A DNA stretch of 64,000 nucleotides from Eubacteriales bacterium. Lineage in GTDB: Bacteria > Bacillota > Clostridia > Eubacteriales > Anaerofustaceae. The DNA is taken from NCBI GenBank assembly GCA_024685545.1, contig JAIKVR010000072.1, forward strand, positions 20,322 through 84,321, given 5' to 3'. A program made the translations under genes and the position numbers. Numbering within the stretch: the first letter of the stretch is position 1; each line of letters starts with the position of its first letter. Under the pieces are notes generated by a model that saw only the letters and a list, made by a program, of their open reading frames with translations, did not search any database and had not been told where the DNA came from. This document shows, piece after piece, positions 8,375-15,831 of this stretch.

Positions 8375-9253
8375 TCAGGTCGGATTTACGTGCACCATAA
8401 CGTGTTTTACCGCAGGCGCGAATTCGCTCTCGACCCTGTCGTGAACCTCCTGGGCGATATCGTGGGCAGCAGCCAGGCTCAGATCCTTGTCTACAGCGAC
8501 CTCCACCTCCACGTATATCTTATTGGCGAACTGCCTTGTGTTCAGCATATCCAGTCTTTTTACGCCGTCGACGGATAGTATCGCCTCCTCCATTTCTGAC
8601 TCCACCTCATCGCTGCAGGATTTATCAGTGATCTTCGCTGCGTTCTCTCTGAATATTTCTATGGCTGTACGCACGATCAGCACGCTCATGAAGGCACCTG
8701 CGATACTGTCCGCCTGAGGATATCCAAGCATGGCACCGATTATTCCAAGCGACACGCCGGAAGACGCGAATACGTCTGAAAGATGATCCTTGCTTTCCGC
8801 CTCAAGAGCAGGAGAAGAAAGCTTTTTCGCTTTTACTGAGGCTGCTTTATACATGATAAGTTTAATGGCCATTGAAACAACAGAAGCTGTCAGCGCAATA
8901 ACAGCAGGTGACTGTGTTTTTTCTCTATAAAAAAGTGCCCGGACACTCTCCCAGCCTAGCGCAACACCGGTGAACCCGATGAAAAAGGAAAGCATAAGCG
9001 CCGCAACGCATTCGAACGTCTCATGCCCGTAGGGGTGATCCTTATCCGCCTCCTTTGCTCCCATCTTGATACCGACAGCGACGATTACGCCTCTCAGCAC
9101 ATCCCCGGCAGATTCGATACCATCAGAGGTGAGTGCGGCGCTGCGGCCTAATATCCCTGCTATGATCTTTACTGCACATAGCGCCACATTCAGCGCTATC
9201 GTCGTGAATGAAGCAAGCATTGCTTCTTTTTCAGATTTTCTTTCGTCTGACAA
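8375..9253 (-). CDS. Cation diffusion facilitator (CDF) metal efflux protein
   Basis: A 292-residue CDF antiporter: six membrane segments, then a C-terminal cytoplasmic domain ending VKHVMVHVNP. The usual zinc quartet (His/Asp pairs in segments 2 and 5) is changed here. Segment 2 has DGIESAGD, giving Glu47/Asp51, and segment 5 has KDHLSD, giving Asp156/Asp160. An all-carboxylate site fits Mn(II) or Fe(II) better than Zn(II); this is an inference. The start is TTG at 9253 with AGGAG seven bases upstream. It lies behind a structured leader with two terminators and a candidate metal riboswitch, so expression is probably induced by the exported metal. Confidence 0.92.
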   Translation of the reverse strand: MSDERKSEKEAMLASFTTIALNVALCAVKIIAGILGRSAALTSDGIESAGDVLRGVIVAVGIKMGAKEADKDHPYGHETFECVAALMLSFFIGFTGVALGWESVRALFYREKTQSPAVIALTASVVSMAIKLIMYKAASVKAKKLSSPALEAESKDHLSDVFASSGVSLGIIGAMLGYPQADSIAGAFMSVLIVRTAIEIFRENAAKITDKSCSDEVESEMEEAILSVDGVKRLDMLNTRQFANKIYVEVEVAVDKDLSLAAAHDIAQEVHDRVESEFAPAVKHVMVHVNPT

Positions 9254-9266
9254 ATCAAATCTCCTA

Positions 9267-9297
9267 TAAAAAGAGGTACGGCTCTACACCCGTACCC
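9267..9297 (-). terminator. Second intrinsic terminator in the CDF leader
   Basis: On the minus strand GGTACGG pairs with CCGTACC around an eight-base loop and is followed by TCTTTTT. It ends just before the CDF ribosome binding site, so read-through is needed for expression. Confidence 0.8.
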
Positions 9298-9301
9298 CTA
9301 A

Positions 9302-9399
9302 TAAAAAAGCCCGGGAACAAAACCGTCCCACAGACTTGAAATTCTGCTGCCGAGAATCGGCCCGGCTCCATGGCTCTCGCCATCGCCTGCTCAGTTTGT
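9302..9399 (-). promoter_or_regulatory. Candidate NiCo/czcD-type metal riboswitch with terminator
   Basis: The leader of the CDF gene can fold into a four-way junction on the minus strand. P1 is ACAAACTG with CGGTTTTGT (9392-9399 and 9317-9325, one bulge). P2 is ATGGC-GAGA-GCCAT (9370-9383). P3 is GCCGA-TTC-TCGGC (9349-9361). P4 is CAGA...TCTG (9331-9346). The joining strands are purine rich (GAGCAGGCG, GGAGC, GCAGC, GGGACGG). The P1 3' strand can instead join a GGGAC/GTTCCC terminator followed by TTTTTT (9303-9308). Four helices with G-rich junctions ahead of a CDF gene fit the NiCo (czcD) riboswitch class, which has been reported to sense Ni/Co and also Fe(II). The class call rests on architecture and context, not on a model match. 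Confidence 0.6.
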
Positions 9400-9432
9400 A
9401 CTGTAGATTGTTGCAGTGCAAATTGCATGGTT

Positions 9433-9461
9433 ATTGTAACATGTATTCTCGGTCCTGTCAA
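9433..9461 (-). promoter_or_regulatory. Promoter for the CDF riboswitch leader
   Basis: TTGACA, a 17-base spacer and TACAAT preceded by TGT lie on the minus strand. The start is predicted near 9426, giving a leader of about 175 nt. Confidence 0.85.
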
Positions 9462-9546
9462 CTGAACGTCAATCAAGAAAAGCCGTGCCAAATAGTGGTT
9501 TATGCCTGGATATTTTAAAGATATAGACCGATTGACCTGTTCTCGT

Positions 9547-10761
9547 TTATCTGTCCGCCTGCACTCTGCCTGCAACAAACAGGTTGCCCAGCGAAAAGAA
9601 CGCGGCGATAAAGAAGACATATTGCGGGCCGAAGCCAGTCCAGACCAGTCCGCTGACCTGGGCGGCGATAATGGATACAATATGATCCAGGCTGGTGCCG
9701 GTAGAAAGTGCTCGGGTCACCTCCGATTCGTTAACAGCTATATTTCTCAGATAGAGAGAACGAACCATGCCTGTCTGCATGGAAAGGCTGTCCAGTATAT
9801 AAAGCAGGTAGATCAGGAAAGCAGCAGGAGCACCGGTCAGTTTTTCTCCGTTGATCAGCGCTACAGTCAGTCCGTAGCCCAGGTAAACGAAAATATAGCT
9901 AAGGGCGTCCACGTACATCATCTTTTTGATCCCGAATCTGTCCATACATTTCCCTATAAATCGGATGAAGAATATGCCAATGAGCGATGACGTCATGGAG
10001 AGCACTGACATAACATCCGCTCCTTTTTCGAGTATATCGATGATGACCCAGGAACCGAATACGAAAGCGATCTGCTTCTGTACTCCGCGCAGGATCGTAA
10101 GAAGATAAAAGTAGATATATTCCCTTCGGAAAACGAAGCGCTGGGCTCGTGAATCCGGTACAGTGATCGTTTTGCCCTCATATCTACTCTGTCTGTAAAG
10201 TCTGATCGCAAGAACCGCAGCCGCTGCATAAAGGCAGGAAGAGATAAGAAATATGGGCTTGACCGGAGTTTTGAAAGTAAAAATCCCTGTTTTAAAACCG
10301 AGGAATACAGCGAAGGCTGCCAACATTCCGCAAAAGGTGCGGGCTGATGCGTATCGCCCCATCTGCTGCCCGACTTTATCCTTCTCAGACAGGCTCATGC
10401 CTATGGAATCTGTAAGGGGAAGATAGATATGCTGTCCCAACGAGAAAATGAAGAGGTATACCAGCATCAATGCGAAGGAAGGGGTCATAATGCCAAGGAC
10501 CGTTATTCCGATCAGGGAAAGCATCTGAGCGATGAATGCAAGCTTTATATCTCCCAAAGAACCCAGAAGTGCGAAAACAAAAACGCAAAGCATCCCCGGA
10601 GTTTCGCGCGGAAATTCTATAAAAGCTCTCAGGGACGCATTGACATTGTATGCGTCTTTGAAGAAATTGGAGAGCACACTGTCGCTGAATCCTCCGGCTA
10701 AAGCCACTGCCGCGGAAAAAAACAGAAACAGCTGTGATGCAGAGATTTTTTTTGTTTTCAT
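9547..10761 (-). CDS. Major facilitator superfamily transporter
   Basis: A 404-residue membrane protein with about 12 hydrophobic segments and the two-bundle layout of MFS carriers. Cytoplasmic loops carry basic residues (RLYRQSRYEGK in the central loop; KCMDRFGIKK after segment 8). No substrate-specific motif was recognised, so import or export and the substrate stay open. The start ATG lies one base after the stop of the GIY-YIG gene (TAAAATG), so the two are probably translated from one mRNA. GAGGAAG lies about 12 bases upstream. No clear terminator was seen between its stop and the CDF promoter at 9461. Confidence 0.85.
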   Translation of the reverse strand: MKTKKISASQLFLFFSAAVALAGGFSDSVLSNFFKDAYNVNASLRAFIEFPRETPGMLCVFVFALLGSLGDIKLAFIAQMLSLIGITVLGIMTPSFALMLVYLFIFSLGQHIYLPLTDSIGMSLSEKDKVGQQMGRYASARTFCGMLAAFAVFLGFKTGIFTFKTPVKPIFLISSCLYAAAAVLAIRLYRQSRYEGKTITVPDSRAQRFVFRREYIYFYLLTILRGVQKQIAFVFGSWVIIDILEKGADVMSVLSMTSSLIGIFFIRFIGKCMDRFGIKKMMYVDALSYIFVYLGYGLTVALINGEKLTGAPAAFLIYLLYILDSLSMQTGMVRSLYLRNIAVNESEVTRALSTGTSLDHIVSIIAAQVSGLVWTGFGPQYVFFIAAFFSLGNLFVAGRVQADR

Positions 10762-10762
10762 T

Positions 10763-11071
10763 TTAAGTTTCTTCCTCTTTATTGCCGCCTGCCGTTATTT
10801 CATCGATCATTTCCACCGTTACGTTTCCCATGGCGAGTTTGACCTTTCTGGATAGCTTCTTTATCTCTATCTCACGTCTCATCGCTTGAGATCTGTCCGC
10901 CAGCTCCTCAAGATAGAAGAGTGTCACAGGGCGGCGTGGAGCCGTGTACTTTGAAGCGGTGCCCTTTTGGTGAGAAGAAAAGCGCTGGGCTATATCGTTG
11001 GTCCAGCCGGTGTAAAGGGTGCCGTCAGCACATTTCAGCATATAAACGAAATTCCTGTTCTTAAGCTGCAT
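10763..11071 (-). CDS. GIY-YIG nuclease-domain protein, UPF0213/YhbQ-like
   Basis: A 102-residue single-domain protein. It has the GIY-YIG core as VYMLKCADGTLYTGWTND, then the conserved Arg in QRFSSHQ, then KGTASKYT and the Glu-bearing LFYLEE region. Small stand-alone proteins of this family (YhbQ, YazA) are predicted nucleases of unclear cellular role. A longer frame opens at 11206, but the ATG at 11071 begins exactly at the family's N-terminus. A TGCTATAAT box ends six bases before this ATG, so the mRNA may be leaderless, and no Shine-Dalgarno sequence is present. It is co-transcribed with the MFS gene downstream. Confidence 0.9.
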   Translation of the reverse strand: MQLKNRNFVYMLKCADGTLYTGWTNDIAQRFSSHQKGTASKYTAPRRPVTLFYLEELADRSQAMRREIEIKKLSRKVKLAMGNVTVEMIDEITAGGNKEEET

Positions 11072-11077
11072 AACATG

Positions 11078-11086
11078 ATTATAGCA
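11078..11086 (-). promoter_or_regulatory. Extended -10 promoter predicting a leaderless GIY-YIG mRNA
   Basis: TGCTATAAT lies on the minus strand. Counting the normal 7 bases from the box puts +1 on the A of the ATG at 11071. A -35 match is not evident. Confidence 0.6.
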
Positions 11087-11185
11087 TTTTACGGAGCCGT
11101 AACATTGAATACTTTCTGCAGATAAATGCTTCACATAGCTGAACCAGATCCAAAGAAGGATACAGGAAAAATACAGCTCCCAGAA

Positions 11186-11228
11186 TAATAAAAATCCTCT
11201 TCTCATCTCTCAAATAAGAAGAGGATTG
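11186..11228 (-). terminator. Intrinsic terminator of the glycan cluster
   Basis: A perfect 11-base-pair stem (AATCCTCTTCT with AGAAGAGGATT) is followed on the minus strand by TTTTATTATT. Confidence 0.85.
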
Positions 11229-11252
11229 CAATTATTAGTATGTCGTATCGGA

Positions 11253-11762
11253 TCATTTCGAGATCTGCTCATGAATTCCTGCAACATCTTTTTCTTCTGA
11301 TTTTCTCACCTGCGCGGGCCGTGTCTCGATCAGTTCTTCGGCAGCAGCAGTTTTCAATGCGCTACTCTTCCCTGCCGGTTTTGTATTGATAAATTGCGGG
11401 ACCGCTGTCTGCTTATCTGCAGGCTTCGGACGGGCAGGCCTGGCTGCAGTCTGTTTTGCGCTGGTCTGTTTGCCAGTGGTTCGTGCAGTGGGAGCATTTC
11501 TGGCAGCAGAAGCTTTTCTAGCAGCGGCGTGCTGCTGTGCTCTGAGAGCGGCGTTCTTCATGGCTCTCTGGTAGTTTCCGATAACTGTTGTAAGAGTGTT
11601 GACGATTATCAGAACACACAGCACCATCATCATCACTTTAGCGCCAAGATTATCAATAAAACCCATAGCAGGGTTGAAAAACACATCCAAGATAAGCAGA
11701 GTCAGCAACACAATTGCCAGTATCATGCACAGATGAGGAAGGACACGTCTTATTCTTCTCAT
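11253..11762 (-). CDS. Small membrane protein with Ala/Lys-rich tail, function unknown
   Basis: A 169-residue protein not recognised as a known family. Residues 8-28 and 40-62 are hydrophobic and should form two membrane helices. The remaining ~105 residues are low-complexity, rich in Ala, Lys, Arg, Thr and Pro (for example AARKASAARNAPTARTT), basic first and more acidic at the end. A basic disordered tail facing the cytoplasm, or a cell-wall or polymer-binding tail facing out, are both possible. Its ATG overlaps the stop of the phosphodiester glycosidase (ATGA), so the two are coupled. It is the last gene of the three-gene cluster. Confidence 0.8.
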   Translation of the reverse strand: MRRIRRVLPHLCMILAIVLLTLLILDVFFNPAMGFIDNLGAKVMMMVLCVLIIVNTLTTVIGNYQRAMKNAALRAQQHAAARKASAARNAPTARTTGKQTSAKQTAARPARPKPADKQTAVPQFINTKPAGKSSALKTAAAEELIETRPAQVRKSEEKDVAGIHEQISK

Positions 11763-12754
11763 TGTCTGCCCTCCCAGTCTGTAATATAAATGATGTCGCT
11801 GGTATTGCGTCCACCTGCGGAAGGACGATTGACCGTAACCTTGTTGAAAGTCATCTCCGAGGTTGCTCCACCGTCCAGATTATAAGCTACCTTGCAGCCA
11901 AGGCTGCACATAAGCTCTGCCAATTCATCCAGTGTCATTCCAACGGAATACCCGCTTTGTCTTCCATCCACTACGACAAATACGTAATGCCCCGGTTCGA
12001 TATACCCGATTGCGGTTCTCGGATGTTCTCCTGCAAGATACCCGCTAAAGCCGCTGCCCGGTGTACCGTCGGATTTAATGAGGCTGGGTCCGAAGCTCCA
12101 GGCCTGCCAGGCGCCTTTAGCCATCTCGTCTTCAGCGTTGAATTTGGCCTGAGGCACGACAGCCATGGTCCCGTCTTTGTACATTACGCATATGTCTGCA
12201 GTTGCCTCCGCCCTGTACAATACCCCGTTCCGTATTACAGCACTCGGCTTGCCCCAGCCGTAGGTATCTCCGTTGATAGCAGCAATGGCATTATATTCGA
12301 TCGAAAGTGCCAGAGTCCTCTCTCCCAATGAACGGCCATATTTGCCTCTTGCGAAAGCATTCCTCAGGCAACGATAGTCGCTTATGAGGATATCTTCGAC
12401 ATAATATGTATTCCTTCCGTCATTAGCCTGGGTGAGAGTGACTTTGAGGGTCTTGCTCTTGTCAGTCTGATATACCGTATATGAATCCTTCGTCACTTCC
12501 ACGTTTTTTTCCTTGGAATCCACGTCAAAATGATACAGGATGCCGTCGCCTGCAGGAGAATCCTCTCCTCCTTCTCCCCCAGGTTCCACGATGGGCGGGT
12601 CAGGCTGCACAGGCGGCTCATACTGTATCGGGCGAACGTGGTGGAAGTAGGCAAAAACGACAAGCGTGAGCCCTACCAGGAGTATATCTGCGGCAAAGCT
12701 CCTCAGCATGGCTGTAAGACGGCTGTTTCTTCTTTTTCTCTTATTTTTTGTCAT
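11759..12754 (-). CDS. Membrane-anchored phosphodiester glycosidase (NAGPA domain)
   Basis: A 331-residue protein with a basic N-terminus, one membrane anchor (about residues 20-38) and a Pro/Gly-rich linker. The rest is a NAGPA/DUF2233 domain facing outside. Visible family blocks are INGDTYGW, GPSLIKSDG, HPRTAIGY, VVDGRQSGYSVGMT, AYNLDGGATSEM and the closing RPSAGGRNTSD. Members cleave GlcNAc-1-phosphodiesters in animals and act on exopolysaccharides or wall polymers in bacteria. The 5' end overlaps the preceding glycosyltransferase gene by 14 bases, which argues for shared regulation and a joint role in making or trimming a surface glycan. Confidence 0.9.
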   Translation of the reverse strand: MTKNKRKRRNSRLTAMLRSFAADILLVGLTLVVFAYFHHVRPIQYEPPVQPDPPIVEPGGEGGEDSPAGDGILYHFDVDSKEKNVEVTKDSYTVYQTDKSKTLKVTLTQANDGRNTYYVEDILISDYRCLRNAFARGKYGRSLGERTLALSIEYNAIAAINGDTYGWGKPSAVIRNGVLYRAEATADICVMYKDGTMAVVPQAKFNAEDEMAKGAWQAWSFGPSLIKSDGTPGSGFSGYLAGEHPRTAIGYIEPGHYVFVVVDGRQSGYSVGMTLDELAELMCSLGCKVAYNLDGGATSEMTFNKVTVNRPSAGGRNTSDIIYITDWEGRQ

Positions 12755-13799
12755 CGCTCTTGTCAGTTTTTGTAAATATATAGTTTTTCTGCACTGAATA
12801 GCTGAGTATGAAGAGAACGGTCTCCACTATGAGCTTGGCAACTGCCAGATTTATGCCGAGTTTAATATTAAGCAGCCACAATAAGCAGTAGTTGAGTCCC
12901 ATATTGACTAGAACCAGCAGATAATACTTTATGAAGGAGCCCTTGTTTGCAGAAGCAAAGACCACTTTCTTATTCATCGTGTAATTAAACAGACTGCTCA
13001 CTATCCTGGCTCCGATAACGCTTGCCAGCAAAGATATATCCTCGCTGAACATAGCTGCAGTGATCTTCTTCAAGAGCAGCAGCAGGATGAAATCTATCGC
13101 TGCACTGGCGAGTGAGGAACCTCCGAACTTCAGTATGCGTGAGTATATGCGTATGGAATCCTTCACAATATCGAAATGGGAAGCGCTGTTGTCGTCAATA
13201 TAGACTGTCTGGATAGGGACCTCCAGTATCCTTATGCCGCTGCGCGCCGCATACATGAGCACATTCATCTCATATTCGTACCGATCGCCTTCCTGTCCGA
13301 GCATGAATTCGAAGAGCTTTCTTGAGAAACCTCTGAGACCAGTCTGTGTGTCGTAGACTTTGGAACCTGAGACCAGACGGAATACGAAACGTGTTATGGT
13401 ATTTCCCAATATGGATTTAAACGGGGCACCGTTATCGAATTTTCGGCTGCCCAATACGAGGCACTCTTCGTTTTCTTCGAGTGCTAAAGCTACTTTTTCG
13501 ATATCTTCGGGTTTATGCTGGCCATCGGCGTCTGCGGTGACTATACCGAAAACATCCGGCATGTTTTCCATAATATAGATGATACCTGTTTTAAGGGCGC
13601 TCCCTTTCCCGCGATTCGGTTTGTACCTTATCTGCCTGACCTCATCAGGAAGAGAAGTAAAGATCCCGTCATAAGAATCTTCGCTGCCGTCATCAACTAC
13701 CACAACTGGGTAACCGTTAGCGATGAGTTTCTCGGAGTATTCGATGAGTTCCTTCGTAGGATCGTAGGCAGGTATAAGAACGACTGTTTTTTTCTCCAT
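12741..13799 (-). CDS. Glycosyltransferase family 2 fused to a GtrA-like membrane domain
   Basis: A 352-residue protein. The N-terminal ~220 residues are a GT-A glycosyltransferase of the dolichol-phosphate-mannose synthase type: VLIPAYDPT, VVVVDDGSEDS, NRGKGSALKTG, the DADGQH metal motif and DTQTGLRGFSR. The C-terminal ~120 residues have four membrane helices like GtrA (ARIVSSLFNYTMNKKVVF is typical). GT2-GtrA fusions make a lipid-linked sugar and help present it across the membrane. The frame opens at 13910, but the ATG at 13799 starts the canonical domain and has AAGGA upstream. It heads a cluster with a phosphodiester glycosidase. The sugar and acceptor are unknown. Confidence 0.92.
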   Translation of the reverse strand: MEKKTVVLIPAYDPTKELIEYSEKLIANGYPVVVVDDGSEDSYDGIFTSLPDEVRQIRYKPNRGKGSALKTGIIYIMENMPDVFGIVTADADGQHKPEDIEKVALALEENEECLVLGSRKFDNGAPFKSILGNTITRFVFRLVSGSKVYDTQTGLRGFSRKLFEFMLGQEGDRYEYEMNVLMYAARSGIRILEVPIQTVYIDDNSASHFDIVKDSIRIYSRILKFGGSSLASAAIDFILLLLLKKITAAMFSEDISLLASVIGARIVSSLFNYTMNKKVVFASANKGSFIKYYLLVLVNMGLNYCLLWLLNIKLGINLAVAKLIVETVLFILSYSVQKNYIFTKTDKSDDKK

Positions 13800-13975
13800 A
13801 TCAGGTGATCCTTGGTATATTTCGTGCCAGTATCTGCGTACCTTTACTGTATTCTGTATTCTAACACATATGGAGTTACAAGGCGATGAAAAGATGATTA
13901 ATTTAGGCAAAACAGGGATTGGACCGCGTATGGGAGAGACATGCGGGTTTGCCAGCAGTCATGACCGGATCATAC

Positions 13976-14010
13976 TACAAAAAATCAGGCAGCCCTGAGG
14001 GCTGCCCGGG
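13976..14010 (-). terminator. Intrinsic terminator after the iscS-iscU operon
   Basis: GGCAGCCC pairs with GGGCTGCC around a three-base loop. On the minus strand it is followed by TGATTTTTTG. Confidence 0.88.
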
Positions 14011-14043
14011 AAAAATGCATAATGAATTAAGGAGGAACTTCAA

Positions 14044-14502
14044 TTACTCTTCCATCTGATAGAACTCTTCCGTCTCATCGATGTCATTGACAGGTTTCGT
14101 TAACCCTTCAATGGTTATATCATGCCTCTCGGCATAGTCCCAAAGAGCGGCGTGGATCGCCTGCTCCGCAAGAAGAGAGCAGTGGAGCTTGATCTTAGGC
14201 AGACCGTCAAGGGCTTCAGCCACAGCCTTATTCGTGATCTCCAGCGCCTCTTTGATCGTCTTTCCCTTTATGAGTTCAGTTGCCATGCTGCTGGTGGCTA
14301 CAGCCGCGCCGCAGCCGAACGTCTTGAATTTAGCTTCCCTGATCACCTCGTCGTCATCAATATCGAGGTACATCCTCATTATATCTCCGCACTTGGCATT
14401 GCCTACGGTGCCCACACCGGACGGATCTTCAATCTCCCCCACATTGCGCGGATTCATGAAATGGTCCAGTACTTTCTTTGAATACTCTGTTGTCTGGCTC
14501 AT
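14044..14502 (-). CDS. iscU: Iron-sulfur cluster scaffold protein (IscU/NifU N-terminal type)
   Basis: A 152-residue scaffold on which Fe-S clusters are built before transfer to target proteins. It has the three ligand cysteines in their usual places: Cys38 with Asp40 (NAKCGD), Cys64 (FGCGAA) and Cys108 (LHCSLLA). The acidic C-terminus (DIDETEEF) goes slightly past the usual end. The ATG overlaps the stop of the cysteine desulfurase gene (ATGA), giving tight coupling with its sulfur donor. There is no LPPVK motif at the HscA-binding position; a VNDID-type tail follows instead, and no hscA/hscB genes are nearby. The operon ends at a strong terminator. Confidence 0.95.
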   Translation of the reverse strand: MSQTTEYSKKVLDHFMNPRNVGEIEDPSGVGTVGNAKCGDIMRMYLDIDDDEVIREAKFKTFGCGAAVATSSMATELIKGKTIKEALEITNKAVAEALDGLPKIKLHCSLLAEQAIHAALWDYAERHDITIEGLTKPVNDIDETEEFYQMEE

Positions 14503-15689
14503 ACTCCAGCCTCCTTTTTCCTGATAAAGTCTTCATAAAGCGGAGACATGCTTCTGAGCCGCTCTATTATATGCTTTAATGTATCTACCGTAAAATCTAT
14601 TTCCTCTTTTCTCGTTTCCTCGGACAGCGTCAGTCTCAGAGAGCCGTGTGCGATTTCATGAGGACGTCCTATAGCCAGAAGAACATGTGACGGATCCAGC
14701 GAACCTGATGTGCATGCGCTTCCTGAGGAAGCGCAGATGCCATACTGATCCAATAACAGAAGCATCGATTCGCCTTCGATGAAGCGGAAACAGAAGTTTA
14801 CGTTGTTGGGCAGTCTTTTTGATCTGTCGCCGTTCAGCAGGGCATATGGTATCTCATTTTCTATACGGCCGATCAGATAATCCCTGAGTTCTCTCTCGTA
14901 TTTTGCCCTTTTTTCCAGGCTTTCCGCCGCCAGTTCGGTAGCCTTGGCGAGGCCGACGATACCGGCCACATTGGTCGTACCGCCTCTCTTTCCCCTTTCC
15001 TGAGAGCCACCATGGATCAAGGGTTCGATTTTTATTCCGTTTCTGATATATAGGAATCCTATTCCTTTTGGAGCGTTGATCTTATGACCGCTGACGCTCA
15101 GCATATCGATCCCAAGCTCTTTTACGTCTATCGGAATATGTCCGTAGGCCTGAACTGCGTCCGTATGGAACAATATCCCGTGCTCATGGGCGATGCGTCC
15201 GATTTCTGCGATCGGTTCGATGGTGCCGATCTCATTGTTGGCGAACATAACTGAGATCAGTATCGTGTCCGGACGGATAACCGCCTTAAGTTCTTCGAGA
15301 CTGATCAGACCGTTTTCATCTACACTCAGATATGTGATGTCAAAACCGCTTCTTTCCAGGTAATTGCATGCATTGAGGATCGCATGATGCTCGATCACAG
15401 TCGTTATGATATGTTTCCCCTTGCTCTTAAGGGCAAATGCCGTCCCTTTCAGTGCCCAGTTGTCGGATTCACTGCCTCCCGACGTGAAGTATATCTCGTC
15501 CGCAGAGGCATTAATAAAGCCTGCGATCTCCTCCCTGGCCTTGCCTACATCCGAATTGATATTTCCTGCAAAAGTATATGCACTTGCGGGATTGCCGAAT
15601 AATTCACCGAAATAGGGACGCATTGCCTCTATAACTTCAGGAGAAGTCTTCGTTGTCGCAGCGTTGTCCAAATAAATAAGCCTGTCCAT
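14499..15689 (-). CDS. iscS: Cysteine desulfurase (IscS/NifS family)
   Basis: This PLP enzyme takes sulfur from cysteine as a persulfide for Fe-S cluster assembly. The 396-residue protein has the class V aminotransferase fold: YLDNAATTKTSPEV at the start, EHHAILN, the PLP lysine in SGHKINAPKG (Lys203) and the catalytic cysteine in ASSGSACTSGS (Cys326). It starts at an ATG behind AAAGAGGACAG. It is the first gene of an iscS-iscU operon, divergent from an Rrf2-type regulator. Its own promoter overlaps two palindromes, so repression by the regulator when Fe-S clusters are plentiful is likely. The SSGSACTSG loop is the group I (IscS-like) form. Confidence 0.96.
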   Translation of the reverse strand: MDRLIYLDNAATTKTSPEVIEAMRPYFGELFGNPASAYTFAGNINSDVGKAREEIAGFINASADEIYFTSGGSESDNWALKGTAFALKSKGKHIITTVIEHHAILNACNYLERSGFDITYLSVDENGLISLEELKAVIRPDTILISVMFANNEIGTIEPIAEIGRIAHEHGILFHTDAVQAYGHIPIDVKELGIDMLSVSGHKINAPKGIGFLYIRNGIKIEPLIHGGSQERGKRGGTTNVAGIVGLAKATELAAESLEKRAKYERELRDYLIGRIENEIPYALLNGDRSKRLPNNVNFCFRFIEGESMLLLLDQYGICASSGSACTSGSLDPSHVLLAIGRPHEIAHGSLRLTLSEETRKEEIDFTVDTLKHIIERLRSMSPLYEDFIRKKEAGV

Positions 15690-15701
15690 TCTGTCCTCTT
15701 T

Positions 15702-15732
15702 CTTATATCCTACTTATTAAGTAGGATATAAG
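15702..15732. promoter_or_regulatory. 31-bp palindromic operator, site 1
   Basis: Fifteen-base arms (CTTATATCCTACTTA and its exact complement) flank a single central base. The site covers the predicted iscS transcription start. It is the best candidate binding site for the divergent Rrf2 regulator. Confidence 0.75.
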
Positions 15733-15735
15733 CTG

Positions 15736-15764
15736 ATTATAAGTATATATTCCTATTGTGTCAA
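15736..15764 (-). promoter_or_regulatory. Consensus promoter for iscS-iscU
   Basis: TTGACA, a 17-base spacer and TATAAT lie on the minus strand. The -35 box sits inside operator 2, and the start falls at the edge of operator 1. Confidence 0.88.
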
Positions 15765-15769
15765 TAGGA
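15751..15769. promoter_or_regulatory. Palindromic operator, site 2
   Basis: TCCTATTG-TGT-CAATAGGA is a perfect inverted repeat sharing the AT-rich ATCCTA-like core of site 1. It covers the iscS -35 box and ends just upstream of the iscR -35 box, so one regulator could control both directions. Confidence 0.7.
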
Positions 15770-15774
15770 TATAG

Positions 15775-15802
15775 TTGATTTTCTCAGATATAAGTTTATA
15801 AT
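15775..15802 (+). promoter_or_regulatory. Promoter for the Rrf2/IscR regulator gene
   Basis: TTGATT, a 16-base spacer and TATAAT lie on the plus strand. The predicted start is near 15809, and GGGAGG precedes the ATG. Confidence 0.7.
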
Positions 15803-15831
15803 GGATTTATCATATCTGCGGGAGGCAAAGT

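Noticed and set aside
8351..8385. ATCCGACC/GGTCGGAT inverted repeat at the 3' end of the CDF gene
   Set aside because: It has a long loop and no T-run, and a good bidirectional terminator lies next to it; probably no separate role.
9302..9399. tRNA, 6S RNA or yybP-ykoY element in the CDF leader
   Set aside because: No cloverleaf or anticodon arm forms, the GGGGAGUAG-type loop of yybP-ykoY is missing, and the 5'/3' closing stem of 6S RNA is absent.
9264..9680. 138-codon minus-strand frame covering the CDF leader
   Set aside because: It spans the MFS 3' end, a promoter and two terminators, and has no protein-like pattern.
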